Positions 16,603 through 24,124 of a DNA stretch of 24,124 nt are shown here, piece after piece. Position 1 is the first letter of the stretch. Each line of letters starts with the position of its first letter. The stretch spans positions 1 through 24,124 of the forward strand of contig CALVFC010000008.1 in assembly GCA_944326735.1 (NCBI GenBank). Reading direction: 5' to 3'. Source of the stretch: an uncultured Limosilactobacillus sp. (GTDB lineage Bacteria; Bacillota; Bacilli; Lactobacillales; Lactobacillaceae). Position numbers and translations under genes: made by a program. The notes under the pieces are model-generated. The model was not told the origin of the DNA, did no database searches, and saw only the letters and a list, made by a program, of their open reading frames with translations.

Positions 16603-16610
16603 AATAGCGC
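16595..16610. other. Junction of two 5'-truncated genes
   Basis: On the left, the FRG-like gene is read leftward and loses its start; on the right, the adhesin is read rightward and loses its start. Both readings look natural up to about 16600 and unnatural beyond. There is no promoter, ribosome site or start for either between them. A breakpoint of a rearrangement, or an assembly join, is the simplest explanation. Confidence 0.6.
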
Positions 16611-17376
16611 CAACGACAATGGTACAAAGACCGGTCGCGGAAATATTTACGTTGGTAAGAATGCTAACTTAAACATCAACCTGAAGGATTCTAACCTTTC
16701 TGGTGACGCTTTAAAGAACTCTGAACGTGCTAATGTCGAAATCCATAACACTGGGATTCGGGTCAACAACAACGGGACCCTTATCACTGAAGATGGTGCC
16801 AAGGTTACGATGAACGTTGGTCACGGTCGTGCCATTTCATTTTGCTCTTACAACGTTACTAATGCTCCTAAGTCAACCGCTAACTACATCCAACGTGCGG
16901 ATAATTACCAGACCACTGAAAATAATCCAAATATTGAAAATAACGTTTATGTTGGTAAAAACAGTACCTTAAACATCATGGGTCGCGAAGGCTTAATCTT
17001 GGGTAACCGGGGAACCTTTATCTCCGATGATGGCAGTGTTACAAATATCAACAACTGGGGTAGCGGTAACGGCTTTGATGGCGGCGACTTCGGAATGTTC
17101 ATTGCTGGGCCAAAGTCAACGGTCAAGTTCACTTCTAACGGTCGTCAAAACGTTGATGGTAACTGGGCCCACAACAACTACTTTGCCCTTGGTGAAGACG
17201 GTAAATTAGTTGTCGACAAGGATGCCTCCTTGTCCGTCATCTTAAAGAACCAAGATGTATCCATCTACGATGACAACATTCAGATTTTGTCTGAACACTA
17301 CCACGATCCACTGGTTTGGGTAAAAGATGGTGCGACCTTAGATGTCCGTGCTGATGCTTCATCACGGGATGCCTAA
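16603..17376 (+). pseudogene. Mucus-binding adhesin, N-terminal pectate-lyase-like segment (both ends broken)
   Basis: From 16603 (NSANDNGTKTGRGNIYVGKN) the adhesin frame runs to an in-frame TAA at 17374-17376. Nothing in front gives a start, signal peptide or KxYKxGKxW-type export signal; in the same frame the sequence before 16603 reads unlike an adhesin and stops at 16573-16575, so the 5' end is lost. The segment has repeated strand-turn units such as VYVGKNSTLNIMGREGLILG and NNNGTLITEDGAKVTMNVG, typical of the beta-helix (pectate lyase-like) adhesive domain of lactobacillar surface proteins. Codons after the TAA continue the same domain (LISVPLGGGEGSRTAYFVMD), so the stop is a nonsense change in one long gene, not a gene end. 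An internal ATG at 16810 is not a credible start. Confidence 0.8.
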
Positions 17377-20300
17377 TTGATCTCTGTTCCCCTTGGTGGT
17401 GGCGAAGGTTCGCGGACGGCCTACTTCGTCATGGATAACGCTAAGTACATCAACCTGGAACGGGACTCTGTCACTGAACGAGGCTTTCTGACCGGTAATA
17501 ACAAGAACGGTGAAGGAAACCTGCTGTTCATGGATTCCACTAATGCAAACTTCTTTAACGGAGCCGCAGGTGGGGTTACTGGCTTTGTTGGCCAAGGTAA
17601 CTACCAACTGTTCAAGTGGAATAACAAGAACCTCTCTAGCCAGGGTGTGCAATACAATACTACCGAAACCCCTAAGGAAAACACCGAAAACTTCTACAAG
17701 TCTGCAGACCAAGTTTGGGACGGTATCAAGGGCTTCTATCAAGCACGGAATGGTTACGACACCGACGCTGCAAACATGCAATTAGTGGCCGATGATAATT
17801 CCGATGTAACTAAGAAAGCTGAAAAGGGTGGCGCAGCCTTTAATGATGTCCAAAATGGTTTCAGTCTGACCAACTCGCAACGGCTGGTCATCATGTCACA
17901 CAACATCGAACCAGTTACGCCAGACCACACCACGGACTACTACACCAAGACCGATGTGGACAAGAATGTCATTCGTGAAATTCACTATGTTGTTGATGAT
18001 CGTAAAGATACTTCGTCAGACCTGGACCTTGATCAGCTCCGTAATTTAGGTTCGTTAGCTGATAGCAACTTTACCAGTGCGCCAACTGGTGACCAAGTCA
18101 GTCAAACTAACCACTTTACTGGGACTGGATACATTGATGTCACAACCGGTGATTTAGTTGAAATTCAAAAGAACGCTGACGGGACACCAAAGCTGGATAA
18201 GTATGGTCACTTGCAAGCAGTCTTAGATGCCAATGGCAAGCCAAAGCCAGGTGCTTTGACATGGACAACTCAAGCAGACGGTAAGCAGGGCAAGTTTGAT
18301 GCTTCTAAACTTCCAACGTTGAAGGGCGATAGCAACTATCAATTAGAAGCAGTTTATGCTTCACAAAATACTGGTCTTGCTAAGGATGCTAATGGCAACC
18401 CACTCTATGTTCAAAAGCAACAGTATGGTAAGAATGGTCAACCATTATACCAGAATGGCAAACCGGTCTACATGTACGCACAAAAAGTGGATGCCCAAGG
18501 TAACCCTGTCTTTAATGAGAATGGCGATCCGGTTTATGATTACAACAAGCCGTTGTATGTTCAAGCAAAGGACAAGAATGGCCAATTGCTTTGGAATGAA
18601 GATGGTACACCAAAGTATGAACAGCAACACACAATGTCGGCTCCTGAAAAGATTAGCCTGACTAATAACGAAATTCCTGGTGAAGAAAACGTCACTCACG
18701 CTACTGCAACGCCAGAAGTTTACTATGTTGTTTACAAGGCCAAAAATCCCGCTGAAAATCACCAAGCAACACTAAGCTTCCACGATGACACGGCTGATGA
18801 ACCAATTAACAATGGTGGTGGCCTCAACGTTGACGTATCACCAGCTTCTGGTGTCGAAGGAAATCCTATTTCATTTACTAACGGTTCTCAGTCTGTTTCA
18901 AACATTGAGAACGCTGGCTACGTCATTGACTCTATTAGTGGAACGGGCATTACTGGTAATCAAAAGATCGGATCTTATGATGATGCTGCCAAATTGTTTG
19001 GTAACTTCGGTAAAGCTGACTCTAGTTTTACCATCCACTTCAAGCACGGTGCTCAGCTGGTTGATGTTGACCACCCACTGAACGGTAATGACACATACAA
19101 CAAACATCATATGAGCAATCTGACTGCGGACGCCTTGACTCATCAAGTTACTGAAACAGTGCATTATGTCACCGATAATGCTGACGGCTCAGTCACTGAT
19201 ATTGATAATGGCAAGTACAATAAGAACGACAGTTTAACTTTCCACGGATATACTTACTTGGATAAGGTTAATGGTAACCTAATTAACCAAGACCAGGTTG
19301 CTGATCAAAATGGTAATGCTATTACTAATACTAACCGGAATAGTGCCTACGCCATCAAGGGCACGGTCAAGAATGACAACGAGAAGGGTAAGGTTACCTG
19401 GGAAGCTGTTGACAAGGATGATAACGGACAGACTAAGACCGCCTTCAAGGGTTACAATGCTCTTGAACTTAGTGGATACAAGTACAATCGCACTACAACG
19501 ACCCCAGACGGGTACGCTAACAACGTTGACAAAGATGGTAAGATTTCTCCAATCACGCCAATTAAAAATATTCAAGAGATCACGAAGAATAGTCCAACTG
19601 CTATTGATTTGACCCTTCATTACAATGAGCTTAACCAACAAGCTGGATTGAAGTTCGTTGATGAAGATGCTAGTGGCTATGATGCTGGTAACCCTTATGG
19701 CAACCCAGCAATTAGTGCTAACGGTATCAAGACGACTTATACAGCCAGTGGTAAATCTGGTGACAGTATTCAATTTGGTGATGCTACTAACACCATTCAA
19801 GGAACAATCAATGCCCTAGAAGGTCTCGGTTATGAAGTAGCTGACAATCAGTTCGCTACCGGTGCTAACTTCGATAACGACACCAACGTGGATCAACACT
19901 TTGTTGTCATTATGAAGCACAAGCACCAGGACATCACCCCAGATCAGGATACTAACAACCTAGTTAAGGATGTTACCCGGACCATTGATTACAAGGATAC
20001 TGAAGGTAACGCCGTCAATGGTAGTCCTGATAACACTGCTACCTACAACCAACACGTTTACTTCGTACGGACGGCAGTTAAGGACCTTGTTAACGGTCAA
20101 ATCATTGGATATGACCTGGACGGCGACGCCCAAGTTGACATCCCAGCAAACTTTGGCAACCAAGCATGGCAAGCTGCTACTAAGGGTAATGATGGCAAGT
20201 ACACGGTTAACACTAATGCCGACCAGTTTGCTGACGTTACATCTAAGGACCCCGCTAGCCTCGGCTACAATAACGTCAACTTGCCAACGGTCAACGGTCA

Positions 20301-23300
20301 CACTGTTAACTACAACTCACCAGCAGAAACGGTTCATGTTATCTACTCCAAGAACCCAACACCTGCTAAGGAACAAGGTTCGATCACTGTGGACTACTAT
20401 GACGATACTGCCAAGCAAGCGTTGACCAAGGTTGGCAATACCGACTTAGGTTACACGAGTGGCAAGGTAGACTCTGGGACGAACATCGACTTCAGTACCC
20501 ACGATGCCCAAATCAAGGCACTGCAGGATGCTGGCTACAAGATTGTTTCTGACCCAACGGCGACGATGCCAAAGACCGTTGGTAACAACGAGCTGACTTA
20601 CACCATCCATGTTGCTCACAACATCACACCAGTTACACCGGACCATCCAGGCAACGGTCTCAACCATGATGACTTGACCAAGACGGTTAAGGAAACGGTT
20701 CACTATGACGGTGCTGGCGAACAGACACCTGTCGACCACACTGCTTCATTGACCTTCTCCGGAACCGCCTACTACGACGAAGTTACGAAGAAGTGGACTG
20801 ACGTCAATGGCAAGGAACTGACTGATCAAGACAAGAACAAGGCCATTACTTGGACGGCCGACGATGGTACTAGTTTCTCCGTTGTGGTAACGCCAACCTT
20901 AAATGGCTACACTTCTAAAGTTACAGACACTGACTACGATGACGGTCATGGTAACGTCAAGGCCATTAACGGGATTAATCAGAACTCCGCTGACATCACC
21001 GTCAACGTCAAGTACACGCCAGAGGATAAGCCAGCAGCTGAAGATCAACACGCGCTTGTTAATTACATTGATGCTGATGAGAATAACAAGCTACTTGCTA
21101 AATCTGATGATTTGACAGGCAAGGCTAACACCAAGATTAACTACAGCACTGCTGATGAAATCACTCAGCTTGAGAAGCGGGGATACGTACTTGACCACGA
21201 TGGCTTCCCAACCAACGCTACCTTTGATAACGACAATGGCACGACTCAGACCTACACGGTTGTTCTCCGCCACGGTCACACTACCGTAACGCCAGACAAG
21301 CCAGGTAACCCAGGTCAACCAATTGATCCAAGCAATCCAGATGGACCTAAGTACCCAGCTGGGACTGACATTGACAACCTGAAGAAGACTGGTAAGCAAA
21401 CGGTTCACTACACTGGTGCTGGTACACACACGCCAGGTGATAATGAACAAAGCTTCGACTTTAGCAAGACGATTACCTTTGATAACGTCACTGGTAAGAT
21501 CACTAATGACTCTGGCTGGAACGTTACTAGTCACACCTTTGGTAATGTTGATACGCCAGTTGTTGAGGGCTACCACGCTGACGCTCGGACTGCCGGTGGT
21601 CAAACGGTAACGCCAGATGATTTGACTAAGACGGTCACGGTTACCTATGCACCAAATGGTAAGATCGTTCCAGTTGATCCAAATCACAACCCAATTCCAA
21701 ATGTTGATCAGCCACAATACCCAACTGATCCAACCGATCCAACACGGGTTACGCCGGATGAACCGGTACCAACAATTCCAGGGATGACTCCTGATCAGAC
21801 AACGGTAACACCAACTGACCCAGGCAAGGACACCCAAGTTGTTTACCGGACCCCAGCTCAGCCAACTCAGGATGAAAATGCTGCCTTGCATATCATCGAT
21901 ACGACTGACGGTAACAAGGAACTTAATTCCTTCAACGCTAGTGGTAAAGATGAGACAGCAATTAACTTCAATGGTGCTCAAGCTTATCTTGACGCTATGA
22001 CTAAGGCTGGTTACAAGATCAACGGTATTGTTCAAGCTACGAATGATCCAAACAACCCGACTAAGTACGGCACCGATTACGCTGCCGCTGCTGGTCAATG
22101 GAAGTTTGATAAGAAGCCAGGAATCGACCAAACATTCTACGTTTACTTAGAGCATGATTACACACCAATTAACCCTGATAACGCCTTTGGTCGGAATGAT
22201 CTGACGCGGACAGTTACTGAAACTGTTCACTACCTCAACGAAGCTAACAACCAACCAGTTGCTAGTGACTACACCAACACTTTGACCTTCAAGGGACAAG
22301 GTTTGGTTGACAAGGCCACTGGTAAGATGCTGGCAGTGAAGAGTGTTGAAAATGGTCAGATTACTTACGACTATGATGTCAACCACGAAATCAACATTAG
22401 CGATGCCAAGGAAAGCGACTTTGTATGGTCTAACCCAACCACGTTGGCTAAGGTAACTTCACCAACGATTGCTGGTTACACTATCGATGCTGCCAAGACC
22501 GCGCCAAGTGACTTGGCTGATGGCAACGATATTAAGGCTATTGAAAACGTGGCATACAACCACGGTAACGTTGAGGCTACGGTTTACTACAAGGCCAACC
22601 CAGTTAAGACCCAACAAAGTGCTTCCCTGACTATCAAGGACGTTACTCCGGGTCAAGAAATGACTAACGGTAGTTACACCGCTAGCGGCCTTGAAGGCGA
22701 CCAAATTAGCTTCGGCGATGCTGGCAACCAAGTTGCTGACTTGCTCAGTCGTGGCTACAAGTGGGTCAAGGCTACTTACAACGGCCAAGACTTGACCAAC
22801 GTGAACGACTACCAAGGTATCAAGTTTGGTAACTACGACAGCACTGCTGATAACAACGGTATCAGTCAACAATGGGTCATCGAGTTAGAACATGGCTACA
22901 CACCAGTTAACCCTGACCACCCAGACGACAAGGATGGTTACACTAAGGATTACCTTGACCGGACCATTACCCGGACGGTCAGCTATGTGGACCAACAAGG
23001 CAACGAAATGCCAGGCTTGAACAAGGAAACCCAAACTACGCACTTCCGTGGTGAAGGGTACTTGGACAACGTCAGTGGCAAGTGGGTCAAGGTCGCCAAT
23101 GGTCAGATCACGGGACTCGCCAACGGTTTGACTTGGACGCCAAGTGACAACCAAACCTTTGATGCGATTGCTGCCAAGACTGCTAATGGCTTCCATGTTG
23201 CTTCCGTTAGTGGTACCAATGTCACTGGTTACACTGTCGATCGGACCGGTGCCGTTGCTGCCCAAACGGTTTCGCGGAACACTCCAAGTTCTCAAGTCGT

Positions 23301-24124
23301 AGTTACTTACGCACCAGACGCTAAGGTACCAGTTGATGCCCAAGGTACGGTCAAGTACATCGATGACACAACTGGTAATACCCTCGCTAGTGCTAACTTC
23401 GGTGGCCATGTCGGTGACCCAATCACCTACACGACTGCTGATCAGATCAAGGACTACGAAGACCATGGATACGTATTGGTATCTAATAACTTCACTGATG
23501 GTCATGAAACCTTCCAAGAAGGCGCCAACAACTTTGAAGTTCACTTCAAGCACGGAACCCGGACAGTTGACCCAGATCATCCAGCTGATCCAAACAAGCC
23601 AGTTGATCCAACCAAGCCAAACACACCAAACCCAACGAATCCAAACTTGAGTAAGACGGATCTTGACAAGACCATTACGCGGACGGTTGTTTACCAATAC
23701 GCTGATGGTACTAAGGCTAAAGAACCAGTTGTCCAAAAGGTCGAATTTAAGGGCCACGGTACGATTGACCTAGTAACTGGTAATCTGGTAACAATGGATG
23801 GCGATAAGATTGTCAACCAACAAGGTAAGATTACTTGGGACTCAGAGAGTAAGAACTTCAATGGTGTTCCAGGGCTCGACCTAGTTAATAACAGTACGGT
23901 TGAAGCTTACGCGGCAGAACCAGAAGACAACAACGGTGGTTACCATATCATTGGTGTTGATAAGAACAACACCAGCGCAAATGTTGATCCAAACACCGGT
24001 GCAGTTTCTGGTGAAACGGTAAATCCAAACAGTCCAGATAGTACAATCACTATCACCATTGGTAAGAACCCAGCACCTGCTAAGGAACAAGGTTCTGTTA
24101 AGGTTACTGTTTACGATGACACCA
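17377..24124 (+). CDS. Giant Mub/MucBP-repeat mucus-binding adhesin, main part (runs off the window)
   Basis: I read this frame codon by codon: it is open for 2249 codons from the TAA at 17374 to the window end. First comes the end of the beta-helix-like domain and a linker (17377-17940), then alternating modules. B2-like modules open with a D-L-T-K/R-T-V-x-x-T-V-H-Y line; MucBP-like modules hold a V-x-Y-x-D-D/D-x-T-x-G line and a x-x-L-x-x-x-GY line, and most end in H-x-x-T-P-V-x-P-D-x-P. This is the plan of Lactobacillus Mub-type adhesins, anchored by sortase and binding mucin glycans. The LPxTG anchor and end are beyond the window. It shares frame and theme with 16603-17376; if the stop is real, translation would need a restart (for example ATG 17431) and the product would lack a signal peptide. 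Confidence 0.85.
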   Translation, partial: MISVPLGGGEGSRTAYFVMDNAKYINLERDSVTERGFLTGNNKNGEGNLLFMDSTNANFFNGAAGGVTGFVGQGNYQLFKWNNKNLSSQGVQYNTTETPKENTENFYKSADQVWDGIKGFYQARNGYDTDAANMQLVADDNSDVTKKAEKGGAAFNDVQNGFSLTNSQRLVIMSHNIEPVTPDHTTDYYTKTDVDKNVIREIHYVVDDRKDTSSDLDLDQLRNLGSLADSNFTSAPTGDQVSQTNHFTGTGYIDVTTGDLVEIQKNADGTPKLDKYGHLQAVLDANGKPKPGALTWTTQADGKQGKFDASKLPTLKGDSNYQLEAVYASQNTGLAKDANGNPLYVQKQQYGKNGQPLYQNGKPVYMYAQKVDAQGNPVFNENGDPVYDYNKPLYVQAKDKNGQLLWNEDGTPKYEQQHTMSAPEKISLTNNEIPGEENVTHATATPEVYYVVYKAKNPAENHQATLSFHDDTADEPINNGGGLNVDVSPASGVEGNPISFTNGSQSVSNIENAGYVIDSISGTGITGNQKIGSYDDAAKLFGNFGKADSSFTIHFKHGAQLVDVDHPLNGNDTYNKHHMSNLTADALTHQVTETVHYVTDNADGSVTDIDNGKYNKNDSLTFHGYTYLDKVNGNLINQDQVADQNGNAITNTNRNSAYAIKGTVKNDNEKGKVTWEAVDKDDNGQTKTAFKGYNALELSGYKYNRTTTTPDGYANNVDKDGKISPITPIKNIQEITKNSPTAIDLTLHYNELNQQAGLKFVDEDASGYDAGNPYGNPAISANGIKTTYTASGKSGDSIQFGDATNTIQGTINALEGLGYEVADNQFATGANFDNDTNVDQHFVVIMKHKHQDITPDQDTNNLVKDVTRTIDYKDTEGNAVNGSPDNTATYNQHVYFVRTAVKDLVNGQIIGYDLDGDAQVDIPANFGNQAWQAATKGNDGKYTVNTNADQFADVTSKDPASLGYNNVNLPTVNGHTVNYNSPAETVHVIYSKNPTPAKEQGSITVDYYDDTAKQALTKVGNTDLGYTSGKVDSGTNIDFSTHDAQIKALQDAGYKIVSDPTATMPKTVGNNELTYTIHVAHNITPVTPDHPGNGLNHDDLTKTVKETVHYDGAGEQTPVDHTASLTFSGTAYYDEVTKKWTDVNGKELTDQDKNKAITWTADDGTSFSVVVTPTLNGYTSKVTDTDYDDGHGNVKAINGINQNSADITVNVKYTPEDKPAAEDQHALVNYIDADENNKLLAKSDDLTGKANTKINYSTADEITQLEKRGYVLDHDGFPTNATFDNDNGTTQTYTVVLRHGHTTVTPDKPGNPGQPIDPSNPDGPKYPAGTDIDNLKKTGKQTVHYTGAGTHTPGDNEQSFDFSKTITFDNVTGKITNDSGWNVTSHTFGNVDTPVVEGYHADARTAGGQTVTPDDLTKTVTVTYAPNGKIVPVDPNHNPIPNVDQPQYPTDPTDPTRVTPDEPVPTIPGMTPDQTTVTPTDPGKDTQVVYRTPAQPTQDENAALHIIDTTDGNKELNSFNASGKDETAINFNGAQAYLDAMTKAGYKINGIVQATNDPNNPTKYGTDYAAAAGQWKFDKKPGIDQTFYVYLEHDYTPINPDNAFGRNDLTRTVTETVHYLNEANNQPVASDYTNTLTFKGQGLVDKATGKMLAVKSVENGQITYDYDVNHEINISDAKESDFVWSNPTTLAKVTSPTIAGYTIDAAKTAPSDLADGNDIKAIENVAYNHGNVEATVYYKANPVKTQQSASLTIKDVTPGQEMTNGSYTASGLEGDQISFGDAGNQVADLLSRGYKWVKATYNGQDLTNVNDYQGIKFGNYDSTADNNGISQQWVIELEHGYTPVNPDHPDDKDGYTKDYLDRTITRTVSYVDQQGNEMPGLNKETQTTHFRGEGYLDNVSGKWVKVANGQITGLANGLTWTPSDNQTFDAIAAKTANGFHVASVSGTNVTGYTVDRTGAVAAQTVSRNTPSSQVVVTYAPDAKVPVDAQGTVKYIDDTTGNTLASANFGGHVGDPITYTTADQIKDYEDHGYVLVSNNFTDGHETFQEGANNFEVHFKHGTRTVDPDHPADPNKPVDPTKPNTPNPTNPNLSKTDLDKTITRTVVYQYADGTKAKEPVVQKVEFKGHGTIDLVTGNLVTMDGDKIVNQQGKITWDSESKNFNGVPGLDLVNNSTVEAYAAEPEDNNGGYHIIGVDKNNTSANVDPNTGAVSGETVNPNSPDSTITITIGKNPAPAKEQGSVKVTVYDDT
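17941..24124 (+). repeat. Array of paired Mub B2-like and MucBP-like modules
   Basis: Approximate module borders from the translation. B2-like: 17941-18762, 19117-19632, 19963-20367, 20671-21030, 21373-21864, 22198-22602, 22948-23331, 23659-24075. MucBP-like: 18763-19083, 19633-19962, 20368-20670, 21037-21306, 21865-22185, 22603-22926, 23335-23583, and a ninth-edge start at 24082. Two Pro-rich spacers, 21298-21357 and 23572-23646, follow modules. Modules differ a lot in sequence (divergent, not recently amplified), apart from the short near-identical tract noted separately. Confidence 0.75.
18382..18627 (+). repeat. N-G-x-P-x-Y short repeats inside the first B2-like module
   Basis: Within the first B2-like module about 82 residues are made of seven imperfect copies of a (D/N/Q)G-x-P-(L/V)-(Y/F) unit: ANGNPLY, KNGQPLY, NGKPVY, AQGNPVF, NGDPVY, KNGQLLW, DGTPKY. 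They are joined by YVQK/YAQK-type links. The other B2-like modules lack them, so this is an insertion. Function is unknown; a short aromatic repeat of this form could be a binding or spacing element. Confidence 0.7.

Noticed and set aside
16810..17376. Stand-alone 188-aa gene starting at 16810
   Set aside because: No ribosome site, the same adhesin domain reads in frame before the ATG, and it ends at a nonsense codon.
21091..22131. Long minus-strand open frame opposite the adhesin (also 22885-23757)
   Set aside because: Its translation is rich in Trp, Val, Ser and Asn with no family feature or ribosome site, and it lies exactly opposite coding codons of the adhesin; an antisense artefact of biased codon use.
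17941..24124. Repeat array considered as CRISPR or satellite
   Set aside because: Repeats are protein modules of 80-170 residues in an open frame and poorly conserved at DNA level; no short constant repeats with unique spacers.

Overview
The window looks like a chromosomal segment from a Limosilactobacillus-type lactobacillus (reuteri/mucosae-like). This is inferred from the moderate to low GC, strong AGGAGG-type ribosome binding sites, small tightly spaced operons and, above all, a giant mucus-binding (Mub/MucBP-repeat) surface adhesin. The species call is inference and no marker gene is present.

Layout. (1) 107-4935: a TetR-type regulator diverges from a three-gene operon made of an MMPL/RND-type membrane exporter with an odd Gln/Gly-rich insert, an FrsA-like alpha/beta hydrolase, and an atypical NAD(P)-binding reductase. 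A dyad over the exporter -10 box is a natural operator. (2) 4936-7155: a decayed membrane-protein remnant, then a short-chain dehydrogenase and an AraC-family activator in one operon. In front of the operon are two 17-bp direct repeats spaced 21 bp, laid out like AraC half-sites; a strong terminator ends it. (3) 7156-12247: a GNAT acetyltransferase; a tandem pair of paralogous aldo-keto reductases divergent from a LysR-type regulator with a clear LysR box; then a 405-aa Gln/Ser/Pro-rich protein that carries a Mub-B2-like domain but no visible signal peptide. (4) 12263-13567: an unassigned polytopic membrane protein. (5) 13685-17376: a strikingly damaged stretch holding a frameshifted zinc-less MDR oxidoreductase, a MmcQ/YjbR-EVE fusion gene with an in-frame TAA, an FRG-like gene missing its 5' end, and an adhesin gene missing its 5' end and carrying an in-frame TAA. 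(6) 17377-24124: the adhesin frame is then open for 2249 codons to the window edge, with seven complete pairs of Mub B2-like and MucBP-like modules, an eighth B2-like module and the start of the next.

The most notable features are the head-to-head junction near 16600, where two 5'-truncated genes meet (rearrangement, inversion breakpoint or misassembly); the cluster of gene-breaking lesions around it; the intracellular-looking Mub-like protein; and the three regulator/operator pairings that can be read directly from the DNA. I found no RNA genes, CRISPR arrays or insertion sequences.
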